Assembly: GCF_016772415.1 (NCBI RefSeq)
Contig: NZ_JAGSGD010000002.1
Coordinates: forward strand, 186,001-250,000
Reading direction: 5' to 3'
Origin: Phenylobacterium glaciei
Lineage (GTDB): Bacteria; Pseudomonadota; Alphaproteobacteria; Caulobacterales; Caulobacteraceae
Length of the DNA: 64,000 nt
Shown: piece after piece, positions 1 through 8,049 of the stretch
Layout of the letters: each line of letters opens with the position of its first letter
Numbering within the stretch: the first letter of the stretch is position 1
Notes under the pieces: generated by a model
Database searches by the model: none
Seen by the model: only the letters and a program-made list of their open reading frames with translations
Told to the model about the DNA's origin: nothing
Program-made: the position numbers and the translations under genes

Positions 1-423
1 GCCCGCCACATTGGCGCCGGCCCAGCCGAACTCGGCGAACTGGGCGTGCTGGGCGCCTTCGGGGCGCAGCAACTCGACGGGCGGGGAGTTCTTGGCCACC
101 GTCTCGCGGTATTGCTTCAAATAGAGGTCGTCCAGGCGGGCGCCGCGCAGGGAAACCGAGCCGGACAGGGCGGGCGTCTCGATGCGGACCCGGGGGCTGG
201 CGGCGGCGGCCTGCTGGCGCGAGACCAGAGCTTCGGCGGCGGTCGGCGGCGCCTTGGTGAGCTGCTGGGCCTGCATCTGGGCGGTGGCGGCGGGCGGGTT
301 GCGGGCGAGCTCCGCCTCACGGGCCTTGTTGCGCGGACCCATGACCAGGAACTGGTAGGCCAGCAGCAGCATCATCGCCGAGACCACGAAGATGATCGTG
401 TTGCGGTTCGAGTTGTCTTGCAT
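1..423 (-). CDS. yidC: Membrane protein insertase YidC, N-terminal part (cut by window edge)
   Basis: The reverse strand encodes 141 residues from an ATG at 423 running off the window edge. The N-terminus has the inverted first membrane segment typical of YidC (NTIIFVVSAMMLLLAYQFLV, residues about 8-27), followed by a low-complexity Ala/Pro/Gln linker and the start of the periplasmic domain (RIETPALSGSVSLRGARLDD, then LYLKQYRETV). YidC inserts inner-membrane proteins alone or with SecYEG. It sits 13 nt after rnpA, so it is the third gene of an rpmH-rnpA-yidC unit. No yidD lies between rnpA and yidC, unlike many bacteria; yidD is found at 34620. Only the N-terminal quarter is visible, so the insertase core is not tested. 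Confidence 0.93.
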   Translation of the reverse strand, partial: MQDNSNRNTIIFVVSAMMLLLAYQFLVMGPRNKAREAELARNPPAATAQMQAQQLTKAPPTAAEALVSRQQAAAASPRVRIETPALSGSVSLRGARLDDLYLKQYRETVAKNSPPVELLRPEGAQHAQFAEFGWAGANVAG

Positions 424-436
424 TGGGGGCGCGCGC

Positions 437-841
437 TCAGACGGAAGGGGGAGGAGCGCGATCGGGCGCGCGGGTATCGCTACGGGTGTCGCTATCGTCG
501 CCGAGGCTTATCAGCGCGCTTTTCACATCGTCAAGCAAACGCGCCCAGGGGCGCGTGGGCGCACCACCTCGGGCGATGAACACATAGTCGAAACCGGGCT
601 TGCCGAGCGTGGGCACGAGGGCGCGGGCGGCCTCGCGCAGACGGCGCTTGGCGCGGTTGCGCACGACGGCCCCGCCGACCTTGCGGGTGGCGGTGAAACC
701 CACGCGCACAAGGAGTCTGTCGTCGGCGCGATGACGGGCCTGGAGCACCACGGCGCCACGGGCGCAAGAAGGCGCCTTGGCCGCGGCCAGGAAATCGGGC
801 CGGATCTTAAGATGTTCGATGGGAAAGACGGGGTCCGTCAT
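437..841 (-). CDS. rnpA: Ribonuclease P protein component
   Basis: A 134-residue basic protein. RnpA binds the RNase P RNA and helps it cleave the 5' leader of pre-tRNAs. The family signature is visible in the centre: RVGFTATRKVGGAVVRNRAK followed by RRLREAAR, which is the RNR region of the RNA-binding cleft. The ATG at 841 lies 23 nt after the rpmH stop, and yidC follows after 13 nt, so rpmH, rnpA and yidC are probably one transcript. The C-terminal tail after residue 115 is Asp/Arg/Pro rich and looks disordered. The RNase P RNA gene is not in this window. Confidence 0.95.
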   Translation of the reverse strand: MTDPVFPIEHLKIRPDFLAAAKAPSCARGAVVLQARHRADDRLLVRVGFTATRKVGGAVVRNRAKRRLREAARALVPTLGKPGFDYVFIARGGAPTRPWARLLDDVKSALISLGDDSDTRSDTRAPDRAPPPSV

Positions 842-864
842 GCGGACACCCCAAGACCCTGGTA

Positions 865-999
865 TTAGGCGGTCAGGCGCTTACGGCCCTTGGCGCGCCG
901 ACGGGCGATCACCTTCTGGCCGTTCTTGGTGGCCATGCGCGAACGCCAGCCGTGCCGGCGTGCGCGCACGAGACGGGAGGGCTGGAAAGTGCGTTTCAC
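865..999 (-). CDS. rpmH: Large ribosomal subunit protein bL34 (GTG start)
   Basis: A 44-residue, strongly basic protein read from a GTG at 999 to a TAA at 865. It starts [20 protein letters not shown] and ends with a typical [12 protein letters not shown] tail, which is the whole length of bacterial L34. It is a structural protein of the 50S subunit. No in-frame ATG gives the correct N-terminus, so the GTG start is well supported. First gene of the rpmH-rnpA-yidC unit. Confidence 0.96.
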   Translation of the reverse strand: MKRTFQPSRLVRARRHGWRSRMATKNGQKVIARRRAKGRKRLTA

Positions 1000-1053
1000 G
1001 GGACTGGCTCCGGGTCGAAATCGAGGCGCGGGGAATAAGGGCTAGGGCAGGGG

Positions 1054-1773
1054 ATGTCAACCGTTACCGGTCAAAGGTTTAGAGTCGATCACGTGGTGAT
1101 CCGCACGCCAGGGCGCGACGCGCTGGTGAAGAAGGTCGCCGCCTTGTCGGGGCGGCCGGTGCTGGATGGCTATCGCCCCGGGGGCGAAGTCACGTCCCGC
1201 GGCGTGCGCTTCGCAAACGGGCCGTTCCTGGACGTCTTCGGGGAGGACGCCGGGGCGCCGGCCTTGATCCTCCAGGGGCCCATCGCGGCGATGGAAGCCC
1301 TGGCGGCGGCCCGGGACTGGGCGTACCGGAGCCATCGTCGTGAAGCGATCAGCAACCCGGACGACGACCAGCCCTGGTCGATGCTGATGTTTCGCCGGGG
1401 TCAAGGCCTGCTGACCCAGATCTCCCTGATCGAATACGCCAAGGATCCCGGCCCCTGGGCCCTGCCGGCCTTCGCCGGGCCGCTCTATCCGCCGAACACG
1501 CCGCCCGACCAGGGCGTGCGGCTGCGCCGCGTTTGGCTGGGGGCGCTAGATACCGGCCGGGCGGCGGCCGACCTGATGGCCCTGGGATTCACGGCGGCGG
1601 GGCCGGTTCAGTCGGACTTCGCACCCCACGCCGGCACCCTTTTCCGGGGACCGCGTGCAGACCTGGTGCTGTTCACCGGTCGCGACGGCGTGGCGCGACT
1701 GGACGTTGACGGATCCGCGCCTCAGCGCGTGGAGCTGACGCCAGACCTGGCCCTGGTCTGCGGTGAGGCCTGA
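1054..1773 (+). CDS. VOC/glyoxalase-like domain protein
   Basis: A 239-residue soluble protein. The N-terminus (FRVDHVVIRTPGRDALV) is a glyoxalase/bleomycin-resistance (VOC) beta-alpha-beta start, and a second module-like stretch (LRRVWLGALDTGRAAADLMA) occurs near residue 155, so two paired VOC modules are likely. VOC proteins are metal-dependent lyases, dioxygenases or antibiotic-binding proteins; the substrate cannot be predicted here and a clear His/Glu metal triad was not assigned. An AGGGCAGGGG ribosome site lies immediately before the ATG. It is divergent from rpmH and convergent with the M15 peptidase gene, whose stop lies 3 nt away, so it is probably monocistronic. Confidence 0.7.
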   Translation: MSTVTGQRFRVDHVVIRTPGRDALVKKVAALSGRPVLDGYRPGGEVTSRGVRFANGPFLDVFGEDAGAPALILQGPIAAMEALAAARDWAYRSHRREAISNPDDDQPWSMLMFRRGQGLLTQISLIEYAKDPGPWALPAFAGPLYPPNTPPDQGVRLRRVWLGALDTGRAAADLMALGFTAAGPVQSDFAPHAGTLFRGPRADLVLFTGRDGVARLDVDGSAPQRVELTPDLALVCGEA

Positions 1774-1776
1774 CGT

Positions 1777-2598
1777 CTAAGGCTTGGTCGCGCGATGGGC
1801 GCCGAAACCGGCGGCCACTTTCGGCTGTCGCGCTCCGGGTAGCAGCTCTGGCCGGTACTCGAAGTGCATGGTGTCGAAATGTCGCCACCGGCCGCCCCAG
1901 ATGAAGCCGTGGCGCTCGAAGACCGCGACGATCTGCGGCGGGATGCGGTTGGCCCAGACGGCGCCCTCGCCGCCCTTCCACAGCCAGTAGTCCGACTGGG
2001 CCGTGGAGATGTCGATGGCCGCGCCATAGGCGTGCATGCTGCGCCGGGCGGTCCCGGCCACGGGGCGGCAATTATAGGCGCCGGCCGTGGGGACGAGGTA
2101 CTTGATCATTTCCGGCGGCAGCGTCTGCAGGTCGGCCACCACCGCCTCCAGGGCCTTGTCGACGCCGTTGATTGTGGTGACGTTGACGCTGCCGCCCTGG
2201 GCCGAGATCGGCATCCAGAGGACCTTGCGCATGTGGGCCTGGAAGGCGCGGCTGGAACAGTCGCCGTACATCTTCAGGAACAGGGGCTCGTAGCGGGCGC
2301 GGCCCGGGTCGTCCGTGGGCGCGGTCTTCTGGGGCCTGCGCCGATAGGGCTGGGCGAACATGTCGGCTATGTCGGCCTGGTCGAGCGCGCGCTCGGTGGT
2401 CTTGCTCGGCCCGCCCTCGGAGACCGGAAAGCGCGTCCCGTCGGTCATGATGAGCTGGCCGTCCCGAACGCCCCAGACCTGATCCGGATAGGCGCTGGCC
2501 AGGGCCCCCGGCCCCGGCGCCAGCCGCGCGCTCAGGGTCGCGCAGCCGCTCAGCAGCAGCGCGGCGCTGATCGCCAGTCCCGCCCCCCAGCGGTTCAT
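1777..2598 (-). CDS. M15-family D-Ala-D-Ala carboxypeptidase-like lipoprotein
   Basis: A 273-residue exported protein. The N-terminus is a lipoprotein signal peptide with lipobox LLSGC (Cys19). The C-terminal half has the extensin/VanY-type M15 signature: SMHAYGAAIDIS (zinc His and Asp) and later GGRWRHFDTMHFEY (catalytic region and last zinc His). Such enzymes trim peptidoglycan stem peptides, so a periplasmic cell-wall role is inferred. It starts only 4 nt after the stop of map and is presumably co-transcribed with it. The family is clear; the exact cleavage specificity is not. Confidence 0.8.
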   Translation of the reverse strand: MNRWGAGLAISAALLLSGCATLSARLAPGPGALASAYPDQVWGVRDGQLIMTDGTRFPVSEGGPSKTTERALDQADIADMFAQPYRRRPQKTAPTDDPGRARYEPLFLKMYGDCSSRAFQAHMRKVLWMPISAQGGSVNVTTINGVDKALEAVVADLQTLPPEMIKYLVPTAGAYNCRPVAGTARRSMHAYGAAIDISTAQSDYWLWKGGEGAVWANRIPPQIVAVFERHGFIWGGRWRHFDTMHFEYRPELLPGARQPKVAAGFGAHRATKP

Positions 2599-2602
2599 GG
2601 CG

Positions 2603-3349
2603 TCAGGCGAGGGTCAGGATCACGGGACCCCGGGAGGTAGCCACCAGGGTGTGTTCGTACTGCACCGTGGGCTGGCGGCCCGGCGGGCGCAGGGTCCAGC
2701 CGTCGTCCAGCTCCTCTACCCAGTCGGCGCCGAGGGACAGGAAGGGCTCGATGGTGAAGACCAGGCCCTCGCTGATGCGGCGCGGGTCGCCGGGTTCGTA
2801 CCAGGTGGGGATGTCGCCGGGCTCGTCGTGCAAGGATCGGCCCACCCCGTGCGAGGCCAGGTTGCGCACCAGGCTGTAGCCGTTCTTGCGGGCGAATCCC
2901 TCGATGGAGCGGCCGATCTCGTTGAGTTTGCCGCCGGGCTTCACCGAGCGGATGCCGGTCCACATGGCGCGGCGGCCGTCGCGGCACAGGCGCTCGATCT
3001 TGGGCGCGGTGGGCGGCACCGCGAAGCTGGCGCCGGTGTCGCCGAAGAAGCCGTCGATCTCGGCGGAGACATCGATATTCACCAGGTCGCCGGCCTTGAT
3101 CACCGTATCGCCGGGAATGCCGTGAGCGCAGTCGGGCCCCACCGAGATGCAGGTGGCGCCGGGGAAATCGTAGGTGACCTCCGGGGCCGATCGGGCGCCC
3201 TCGCGCTCCAGCAAGGCCCGTCCCAGCTGGTCCAGCTCACGGGTGGTGATACCGGGCTCCAGGGACGCACCCATGGCTGTCAGCGTGCGCGCCACAAGGC
3301 TGCCCGCCGCCCGGAGTTTCTCAAGTTCGTCTTCGCTGCCGATGGTCAT
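2603..3349 (-). CDS. map: Methionine aminopeptidase, type I
   Basis: A 248-residue M24-family protein that removes the initiator Met from nascent proteins. The five-ligand dinuclear metal site is recognisable: Asp in GDLVNIDVSAEIDGFFGDTG (two Asp), His in SHGVGRSLHDEPGDIP, Glu in VFTIEPFL, and a final Glu near the C-terminus (QYEHTLV). Length matches bacterial type I enzymes. No N-terminal extension is present. It is followed 4 nt later by the M15 lipoprotein gene on the same strand. Confidence 0.93.
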   Translation of the reverse strand: MTIGSEDELEKLRAAGSLVARTLTAMGASLEPGITTRELDQLGRALLEREGARSAPEVTYDFPGATCISVGPDCAHGIPGDTVIKAGDLVNIDVSAEIDGFFGDTGASFAVPPTAPKIERLCRDGRRAMWTGIRSVKPGGKLNEIGRSIEGFARKNGYSLVRNLASHGVGRSLHDEPGDIPTWYEPGDPRRISEGLVFTIEPFLSLGADWVEELDDGWTLRPPGRQPTVQYEHTLVATSRGPVILTLA

Positions 3350-3400
3350 GGGGGGAAGATGGCGCCGAATGCGCGCCGGCCCAAGGGGCTGTGCGCGTCC

Positions 3401-4384
3401 CTAGAGGTCCGGCCTCACGATGGTCTTGCCGACGACCTTGCGGTTGGCGAGGCTCTCGAAGGCGGCGCGCCATTCCGACAGCGGGTATTCGTGGTCGACC
3501 CGGGGATGCATCTTGCCTTCGTTGGCGAGCGCCCAGATGGCGGCGGCGTTCTCGCGGCCCTTCTCGGGGAACTGGCGGCCGTACTCGCCGGCCCGCACGC
3601 CCATCACCGAGAAGCCCTTGATCAGGGCCATGTTGACCGGCAGCACCGGCAGGCGGCCGGAGGTGAAGCCGATGGAGAGGATGCGGCCGTTGAAGGCGAT
3701 GCAGCGGACGCTCTCGTCGAAGACGTCGCCGCCCACGGGGTCATAGATCACGTCGGCTCCGCGGCCGCCGGTGATCTCCTTGACGCGCTCCCGGAAGCCG
3801 CCGGTGACATTCACCACGGCGTCGGGAGCGTATTCCTTCTCGATAATGGCCAGCTTCTCGTCGGAGGCCGAGGCGGCGATCACCTTGCAGCCAAGATGCT
3901 TGGCCATATCGACGGCGGCCAGGCCCACACCGCCGGCCGCCCCATGCACCAGCACCCACTCGCCGGCCTCCACCTGGGCGCGGCGCACCAGGGAGACATA
4001 GGCTGTGAGATAGGCGGTGGCGTAGCCGGCGGCCTGGCTGAAGGAAAGGTTGGCGGGCTTGGGCCGCAGGGCCGCGGCCGGCGTCACGGCATATTCGGAG
4101 AAGCCGCCGATCCGGGCCCCGCCCACCACGGCGTCGCCGATCTGGAACTGGGTGACCCCTTCGCCCAGGGCCTCGACCTCGCCGGCGATCTCCATGCCGG
4201 GGATGAAGGGCAGGGCCGGCTTGTGCTGGTATTCGCCCTTGGTCTGCAGCAGGTCGGGGAAGTTGACCGCGGCGGCCTTGACCTTGATCCGCACCTCACC
4301 GGGCCGGGGCTCTGGCGTCTCGATCTCCTTCAGGACGCAGCCGCCGTAGTCAGCGGCCAGTTCCTCGACGACGAGGGCTTTCAT
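3401..4384 (-). CDS. NADPH:quinone oxidoreductase family protein (zinc-independent MDR)
   Basis: A 327-residue medium-chain dehydrogenase/reductase. It shows the QOR start (EPRPGEVRIKVKAAAVNFPD), the cofactor motif WVLVHGAAGGVGLAAVDMAK (AAxxGVG, preferring NADPH), and VIYDPVGGDVFD. The zinc-binding cysteines of alcohol dehydrogenases are absent, consistent with quinone oxidoreductase or enoyl reductase activity. The start ATG overlaps the stop of the upstream esterase by one base (TGATG), so translation is probably coupled. The TetR gene heads the unit, suggesting induction by a small hydrophobic ligand. Confidence 0.87.
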   Translation of the reverse strand: MKALVVEELAADYGGCVLKEIETPEPRPGEVRIKVKAAAVNFPDLLQTKGEYQHKPALPFIPGMEIAGEVEALGEGVTQFQIGDAVVGGARIGGFSEYAVTPAAALRPKPANLSFSQAAGYATAYLTAYVSLVRRAQVEAGEWVLVHGAAGGVGLAAVDMAKHLGCKVIAASASDEKLAIIEKEYAPDAVVNVTGGFRERVKEITGGRGADVIYDPVGGDVFDESVRCIAFNGRILSIGFTSGRLPVLPVNMALIKGFSVMGVRAGEYGRQFPEKGRENAAAIWALANEGKMHPRVDHEYPLSEWRAAFESLANRKVVGKTIVRPDL

Positions 4385-5430
4385 CAGTGAATTCGTCCTT
4401 CCAGGCCTTCACGCACCAGGCCCGCGATCTCGCGACAGGCGACGTCGGCGCAGGGGACCGCGCCGGTGAAGGCGGTGAAGCCATGGGCCAGGCTGTCATA
4501 GCAGCGGTAGGCGGTGGGGACGCCGGCGTCCTTCAGGCGTTTGGCATAGGCTTCGCCCTGATCCACCAGCGGGTCAAAGCCGGCGGTTATCACCACGGCC
4601 GGCGCAAGGCCTGAGAGGTTGGCCGTGCGAACCGGCGACAGGCGCGGATCGGCGGGATCGGCCTCGGGGCCCATATAGTGACCCATGAACCAGTCCATGG
4701 TGGCGCGGCTCAGCGGGAAGCTCTCGGCATAGGTGGTCATGGAGGCCGTTTCGCTGGCCACGTCGGTGCAGGGATAGATCAGCAGCTGCAGGTCGGGCTG
4801 GGCCTCGGCGGCGCGCTTCAGCTCCTGGGCGACGATGGCGGCGAAGTTGCCCCCCATGGAGTCACCGCCGATGCAGGCGCGGCCGGCCGGCGCCCCGAAG
4901 CGGGCGGCGTTGTCGCGGCCCCAGCGATAGGCCGCCAGGACATCCTCCAGCCCGGCCGGGAAACGGTGCTCGGGCGCCAGTCGGTAGTCCACCGACAGCA
5001 CCGGGCAGTGGGCGATCTTGGCGAGGATGCCGCAGAAAGCGTCGCAGGTCTCCAGGTCGCCGATCACCCCACCGCCGAAGTGGGCGAAGACCATCAGCGG
5101 CGCGGCCGGGTTTTGGCCCTCGGGCCGGTAGAGGCGGGCGGGGATGGTGTGGGCGCCGTTCGGAATGCTGAGGGGCTCGGTGCGCACGCCGGGTTCGGGC
5201 GGACCGCTGAGCGCCACCAGCCCCTGGGCGCTGGCCCGGCGGGCTTCCTCGGGGCTGAGCGTGGTCATGGCGGGGCCACGGGACGCGCCGGCGGCCAGGA
5301 ACTGCAGGCGGGGATCGAGGGTGCGTCCGCCGCGATAGACCACCCCGCCGCCCGACAGCAGCCGCAGCAGGGAGGAGGGCAGGGACAACAGGGTGCGGAC
5401 CAGGTACCGCTGGGTGGAGGCGCTCGGCAC
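4384..5430 (-). CDS. Alpha/beta hydrolase, hormone-sensitive-lipase type esterase (GTG start)
   Basis: A 348-residue hydrolase. The oxyanion motif appears as HFGGG (normally HGGG), the nucleophile elbow as GGDSMGGN, and the C-terminal part has DPLVDQGEAYAKRL and the catalytic His in SLAHGF. These place it in the HSL/lipase class of carboxylesterases acting on short acyl esters. No signal peptide is evident, although residues 8-25 are hydrophobic. The start codon is GTG, 4 nt after the TetR stop. It is the middle gene of tetR-esterase-quinone oxidoreductase. The natural substrate is unknown. Confidence 0.82.
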   Translation of the reverse strand: MPSASTQRYLVRTLLSLPSSLLRLLSGGGVVYRGGRTLDPRLQFLAAGASRGPAMTTLSPEEARRASAQGLVALSGPPEPGVRTEPLSIPNGAHTIPARLYRPEGQNPAAPLMVFAHFGGGVIGDLETCDAFCGILAKIAHCPVLSVDYRLAPEHRFPAGLEDVLAAYRWGRDNAARFGAPAGRACIGGDSMGGNFAAIVAQELKRAAEAQPDLQLLIYPCTDVASETASMTTYAESFPLSRATMDWFMGHYMGPEADPADPRLSPVRTANLSGLAPAVVITAGFDPLVDQGEAYAKRLKDAGVPTAYRCYDSLAHGFTAFTGAVPCADVACREIAGLVREGLEGRIH

Positions 5431-5434
5431 GGGT

Positions 5435-6058
5435 CTAGACCCCGGTCTTGGGCAGGCCCTTCACGCCCCCCTGGATCAGGGCGACCACGAAATCGGCGGC
5501 CCCCTTGATGTCGATGGGTCGGCGGGCGACCATCTTCTCGCCGACCTCGCGGGCGATGGCGATGCAGGCGGCGGCCAGGTAGTCGGGGTCGGCGCCGGGG
5601 GTTCCGCCCCGGGCGATCTCCTCGACGATGGCTTCGCGAACCTCGTTGAACACAGCGGCCATCTCCGGGGTCTCGCCATGCACGTGGGGGTGGGGCTCGT
5701 CCGGCGGACGCCGGGCCAGCCAGCTCTTGTGCTCGTCGGCCAGGAAGCCGAAATAGGCCTCGATGGCGGCGCGGACGAAGCTCTCCCAGTCGGCCGACTG
5801 GGCCCGCTGGGCCTTCAGCAGCGGCGTAAAGCGCCGGGCGCCCTCGTCGGAGAGGGCGACATAGACCTCCTCCTTGGAGCGGTAGTAGTTGTAGAAGGTG
5901 CCTGCCGCCAGACCGGTGCGGCGAATGATGTCGCGCACCGTGCAGGCCTCATAGCCCAGCTCTCCGAACACTTCGCGGGCAGCGTCCAGTATGGCCTGAC
6001 GGTTCTGGACCTTGGTCTGCTCGCGCTTGCCGACCGGGAGATAAGCGACCTGGGACAT
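5435..6058 (-). CDS. TetR/AcrR family transcriptional regulator
   Basis: About 207 residues. The N-terminal HTH is canonical: RQAILDAAREVFGELGYEA, then VRDIIRRTGLAAGTFYNYYR with the TFYNYY recognition helix. The rest is a variable helical ligand domain with no recognisable effector signature. I chose the ATG at 6058 because AGGAAG lies just upstream; an in-frame TTG at 6073 would add five residues. It heads the operon with the esterase and quinone oxidoreductase, and a short inverted repeat 26 nt upstream of the start is a likely autoregulatory operator. Confidence 0.88.
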   Translation of the reverse strand: MSQVAYLPVGKREQTKVQNRQAILDAAREVFGELGYEACTVRDIIRRTGLAAGTFYNYYRSKEEVYVALSDEGARRFTPLLKAQRAQSADWESFVRAAIEAYFGFLADEHKSWLARRPPDEPHPHVHGETPEMAAVFNEVREAIVEEIARGGTPGADPDYLAAACIAIAREVGEKMVARRPIDIKGAADFVVALIQGGVKGLPKTGV

Positions 6059-6083
6059 CTCTTCCTGATTCAAAACGTGACGG

Positions 6084-6099
6084 GTGTCATACTAGACAC
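6084..6099. promoter_or_regulatory. Candidate TetR operator
   Basis: GTGTCATACTAGACAC: 5-bp arms GTGTC and GACAC separated by ATACTA, located 26 nt upstream of the tetR start. TetR-family repressors usually bind short palindromes beside their own gene, so this is the obvious candidate; no promoter elements were assigned. Confidence 0.5.
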
Positions 6100-6138
6100 T
6101 CGAAAGGCCGATCGCCAACCGCTGCGCGTTGCGAGCCA

Positions 6139-6549
6139 CTAGGATGCCTTGGCTGCGCCCCAGGTGAGGATCGCGGTGGCGCCGCCATTGGCTTCGGGCA
6201 GGGCCTGGACGCGCATCGTGCGGTCGCCGTCCATGGCCGAGAACACCTTCGATCCGCCCTGGTCGAGATCCATGCCGGTCTTCAGGCCGGCGGCGGTGGC
6301 CTTGCCCTTGTAGAGCGCCACCACGGCGTCCGGCGCATCGGAGCTGGTGAAGCCCACGGCGCCGCCGATCTTGCCCGGGGCCGCTTCGCCCTGGGTGCAC
6401 AGCGTGATCTTGGCCCCTGGATAGAGCGGCGCATATTCGGGCAGGCCCGCACACGGGATCGGCGCGGCGGCGGTCTTGGTCCCGGCGGCAAGCTTGGGAC
6501 CGCAGGCGGTAAGCGCCAGCAGAGCGGCGGCGGCGATCAGCAGTTTCAT
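6139..6549 (-). CDS. Small putative lipoprotein, unknown function
   Basis: A 136-residue exported protein. The signal peptide MKLLIAAAALLALTACGPKL contains a lipobox (LTAC), so Cys16 is probably lipidated. The mature part has two further Cys (in IPCAGLPEY and ITLCTQGEA) that could form a disulfide, and no catalytic motif is recognised. The next gene on the same strand upstream is the Cys-rich secreted protein, 27 nt away, so the two may be co-transcribed. I do not recognise the family. Confidence 0.65.
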   Translation of the reverse strand: MKLLIAAAALLALTACGPKLAAGTKTAAAPIPCAGLPEYAPLYPGAKITLCTQGEAAPGKIGGAVGFTSSDAPDAVVALYKGKATAAGLKTGMDLDQGGSKVFSAMDGDRTMRVQALPEANGGATAILTWGAAKAS

Positions 6550-6576
6550 GGTGGGCTCCGTTAAGCGCCCAGGATG

Positions 6577-6957
6577 TCAGCCGCCGCCAGCGCCCGCAAC
6601 GCCCGGCGCATCGCAGGCCGCCCGGCACTGGCCCCAGGTAGGGGCGCAGTCGTCGCTGCCGTCACCGGCCAGGCAGAAGTAATAGGACTGGGCGCAGGAC
6701 AGCCGGCATTGCCCTGCGTCACCCGCGATGGGGATGTCGGAGAGCGACCGCAGCGGGATGGAGCTCTGGGCCAGGGTCGCCGCCGCGGCGGCGGCCACGG
6801 AACCTGCCGGCACGCCGGGAGAGTCAGCCGACTGCAGTCCTCGCAGGGCGGGCGCGGCGGGGGGCGGTGGCGTGATCACCTTGATCGGCGCCTTCTGCGC
6901 GCTGGCCGGGCTGACCAGGGCCAGGCTCAGGACGAGAAGGGCGAGGACGCGGCGCAT
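6577..6957 (-). CDS. Small secreted Cys-rich protein, unknown function
   Basis: A 126-residue protein with a clear signal peptide (MRRVLALLVLSLALVSPASA, cleavage after ASA). The middle is Ala/Pro rich. The last 45 residues hold six cysteines with symmetric spacing C-X3-C-X6-C-X8-C-X6-C-X3-C, which would suit a disulfide-stapled helical hairpin. It ends in a Gly-rich tail. No catalytic residues or known domain were recognised. It lies upstream of the small lipoprotein gene on the same strand. Confidence 0.62.
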   Translation of the reverse strand: MRRVLALLVLSLALVSPASAQKAPIKVITPPPPAAPALRGLQSADSPGVPAGSVAAAAAATLAQSSIPLRSLSDIPIAGDAGQCRLSCAQSYYFCLAGDGSDDCAPTWGQCRAACDAPGVAGAGGG

Positions 6958-7016
6958 GGCCCATCCTCGCCCACGGCCCTTAAGACCCGGTTAACCATGT
7001 TCTCAATTCCGCCACC

Positions 7017-7928
7017 TCACACCGTCCGCGCGGCGCGGTCCTTGGCGTTGGTCGCCTGGATGGACTCCTTGGCCTGGCTCCACTGGTCGTCAGTCCAGGC
7101 GCGCAGACCCGAGAAATTGCCCCCCGAAGCCTGCCAGGCGGCGCCGTCGATGGCGATGGTCTGGCCGTTCACATAGGCCGAGAGCGGGTGCAGCAGGTAG
7201 ACCGCCAGGTTGGCCAGTTCCCGCATCTCGCCGACCCGGCCCATGGGGTTGCCGGTGCGGCTGGCTTCGCCGTCGTTGCGCTGCTCGCCGGGATTGAGCC
7301 GGGCGCTCATCCCCTCGGTGGGGAAGGGACCGGGCGCGATGTTGTTGAAGCGGATGCCGTAGGGTCCCCACTCCACGGCCAGCGACTGACTCATGGTGGC
7401 CAGACCCGCCTTGGACATGGCCGACGGCACGGTGAAGGGGCCGCCGTTCCAGATCCAGGTGGTGAGGATGGAGACCACCGAGGCCTTCTTGCCTTCCTCG
7501 ATCCAGCGCTTGCCGGCGTCCAGGGTCACGAAGAACGAGCCCCTGAAGACGATGTTGGCGATGGCGTCAAAACCGCGCGGCGAGAGGTCCTGGGTGCGGC
7601 TGATGAAATTTCCGGCGGCGTTGTTGACCAGGCCGGTGAGCGCCCCGCCGTCGGACCAGATCTTGTCCATCATCTCGGTGATGGCCTCGGGCACGCGGAT
7701 GTCGCACGCGATGCCCACCACCTTGCCGCCGTGGGCGTCCATCAGGTCCTTGGCCGTGGCCTCCACGATCCCGCCACGGCGGCCGCAGATATAGACCTGC
7801 GCGCCCAGGATCAGGCAGGCCTCGGCCATCACCTTGCCCAGGCCGGTGCCGCCGCCGGTGATCAGAATCCGCTCGCCCTTCATCAGGCCGGGACGGAACA
7901 TCAGGTCGTCTTGGGTCAGTTCGGCCAT
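7017..7928 (-). CDS. SDR-family oxidoreductase, 2,4-dienoyl-CoA reductase-like
   Basis: A 303-residue short-chain dehydrogenase. The cofactor loop ITGGGTGLGKVMAE and NNAAGNF are present. In place of the usual Tyr-X3-Lys, the active region reads VPSAMSKAGLATMSQSLAVE, followed by WGPYGIRFNNIAPGPFPTEG. That arrangement is characteristic of 2,4-dienoyl-CoA reductases of the DECR type, which use a different Tyr. The inferred role is NADPH-dependent reduction of dienoyl-CoA in unsaturated fatty acid beta-oxidation. A strong AAGGAGGAG ribosome site precedes the ATG. It appears to be a single-gene unit. Confidence 0.83.
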   Translation of the reverse strand: MAELTQDDLMFRPGLMKGERILITGGGTGLGKVMAEACLILGAQVYICGRRGGIVEATAKDLMDAHGGKVVGIACDIRVPEAITEMMDKIWSDGGALTGLVNNAAGNFISRTQDLSPRGFDAIANIVFRGSFFVTLDAGKRWIEEGKKASVVSILTTWIWNGGPFTVPSAMSKAGLATMSQSLAVEWGPYGIRFNNIAPGPFPTEGMSARLNPGEQRNDGEASRTGNPMGRVGEMRELANLAVYLLHPLSAYVNGQTIAIDGAAWQASGGNFSGLRAWTDDQWSQAKESIQATNAKDRAARTV

Positions 7929-7987
7929 GGCCGCGCTCCTCCTTATTGTTGAGAGAAGTGCGCGCCGCTGACGCCGGGTCGGTCAAA

Positions 7988-8021
7988 CGAAAAGGGGGAC
8001 CGCCTTGCAGCGATCCCCCTT
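7988..8021 (-). terminator. Rho-independent terminator of the chemoreceptor gene
   Basis: On the reverse strand an 8-bp stem AAGGGGGA / TCCCCCTT encloses a 14-nt loop and is followed by TTTTCGTTTG. It lies about 30 nt after the stop of the chemoreceptor gene at 8050. Confidence 0.75.
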
Positions 8022-8049
8022 CGACGTCCCCGTAGAACTCTGGGTGCTT

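Noticed and set aside
2597..4390. A 597-codon forward frame opposite map and the quinone oxidoreductase gene
   Set aside because: Both reverse-strand genes have full family motifs; the forward product has none.
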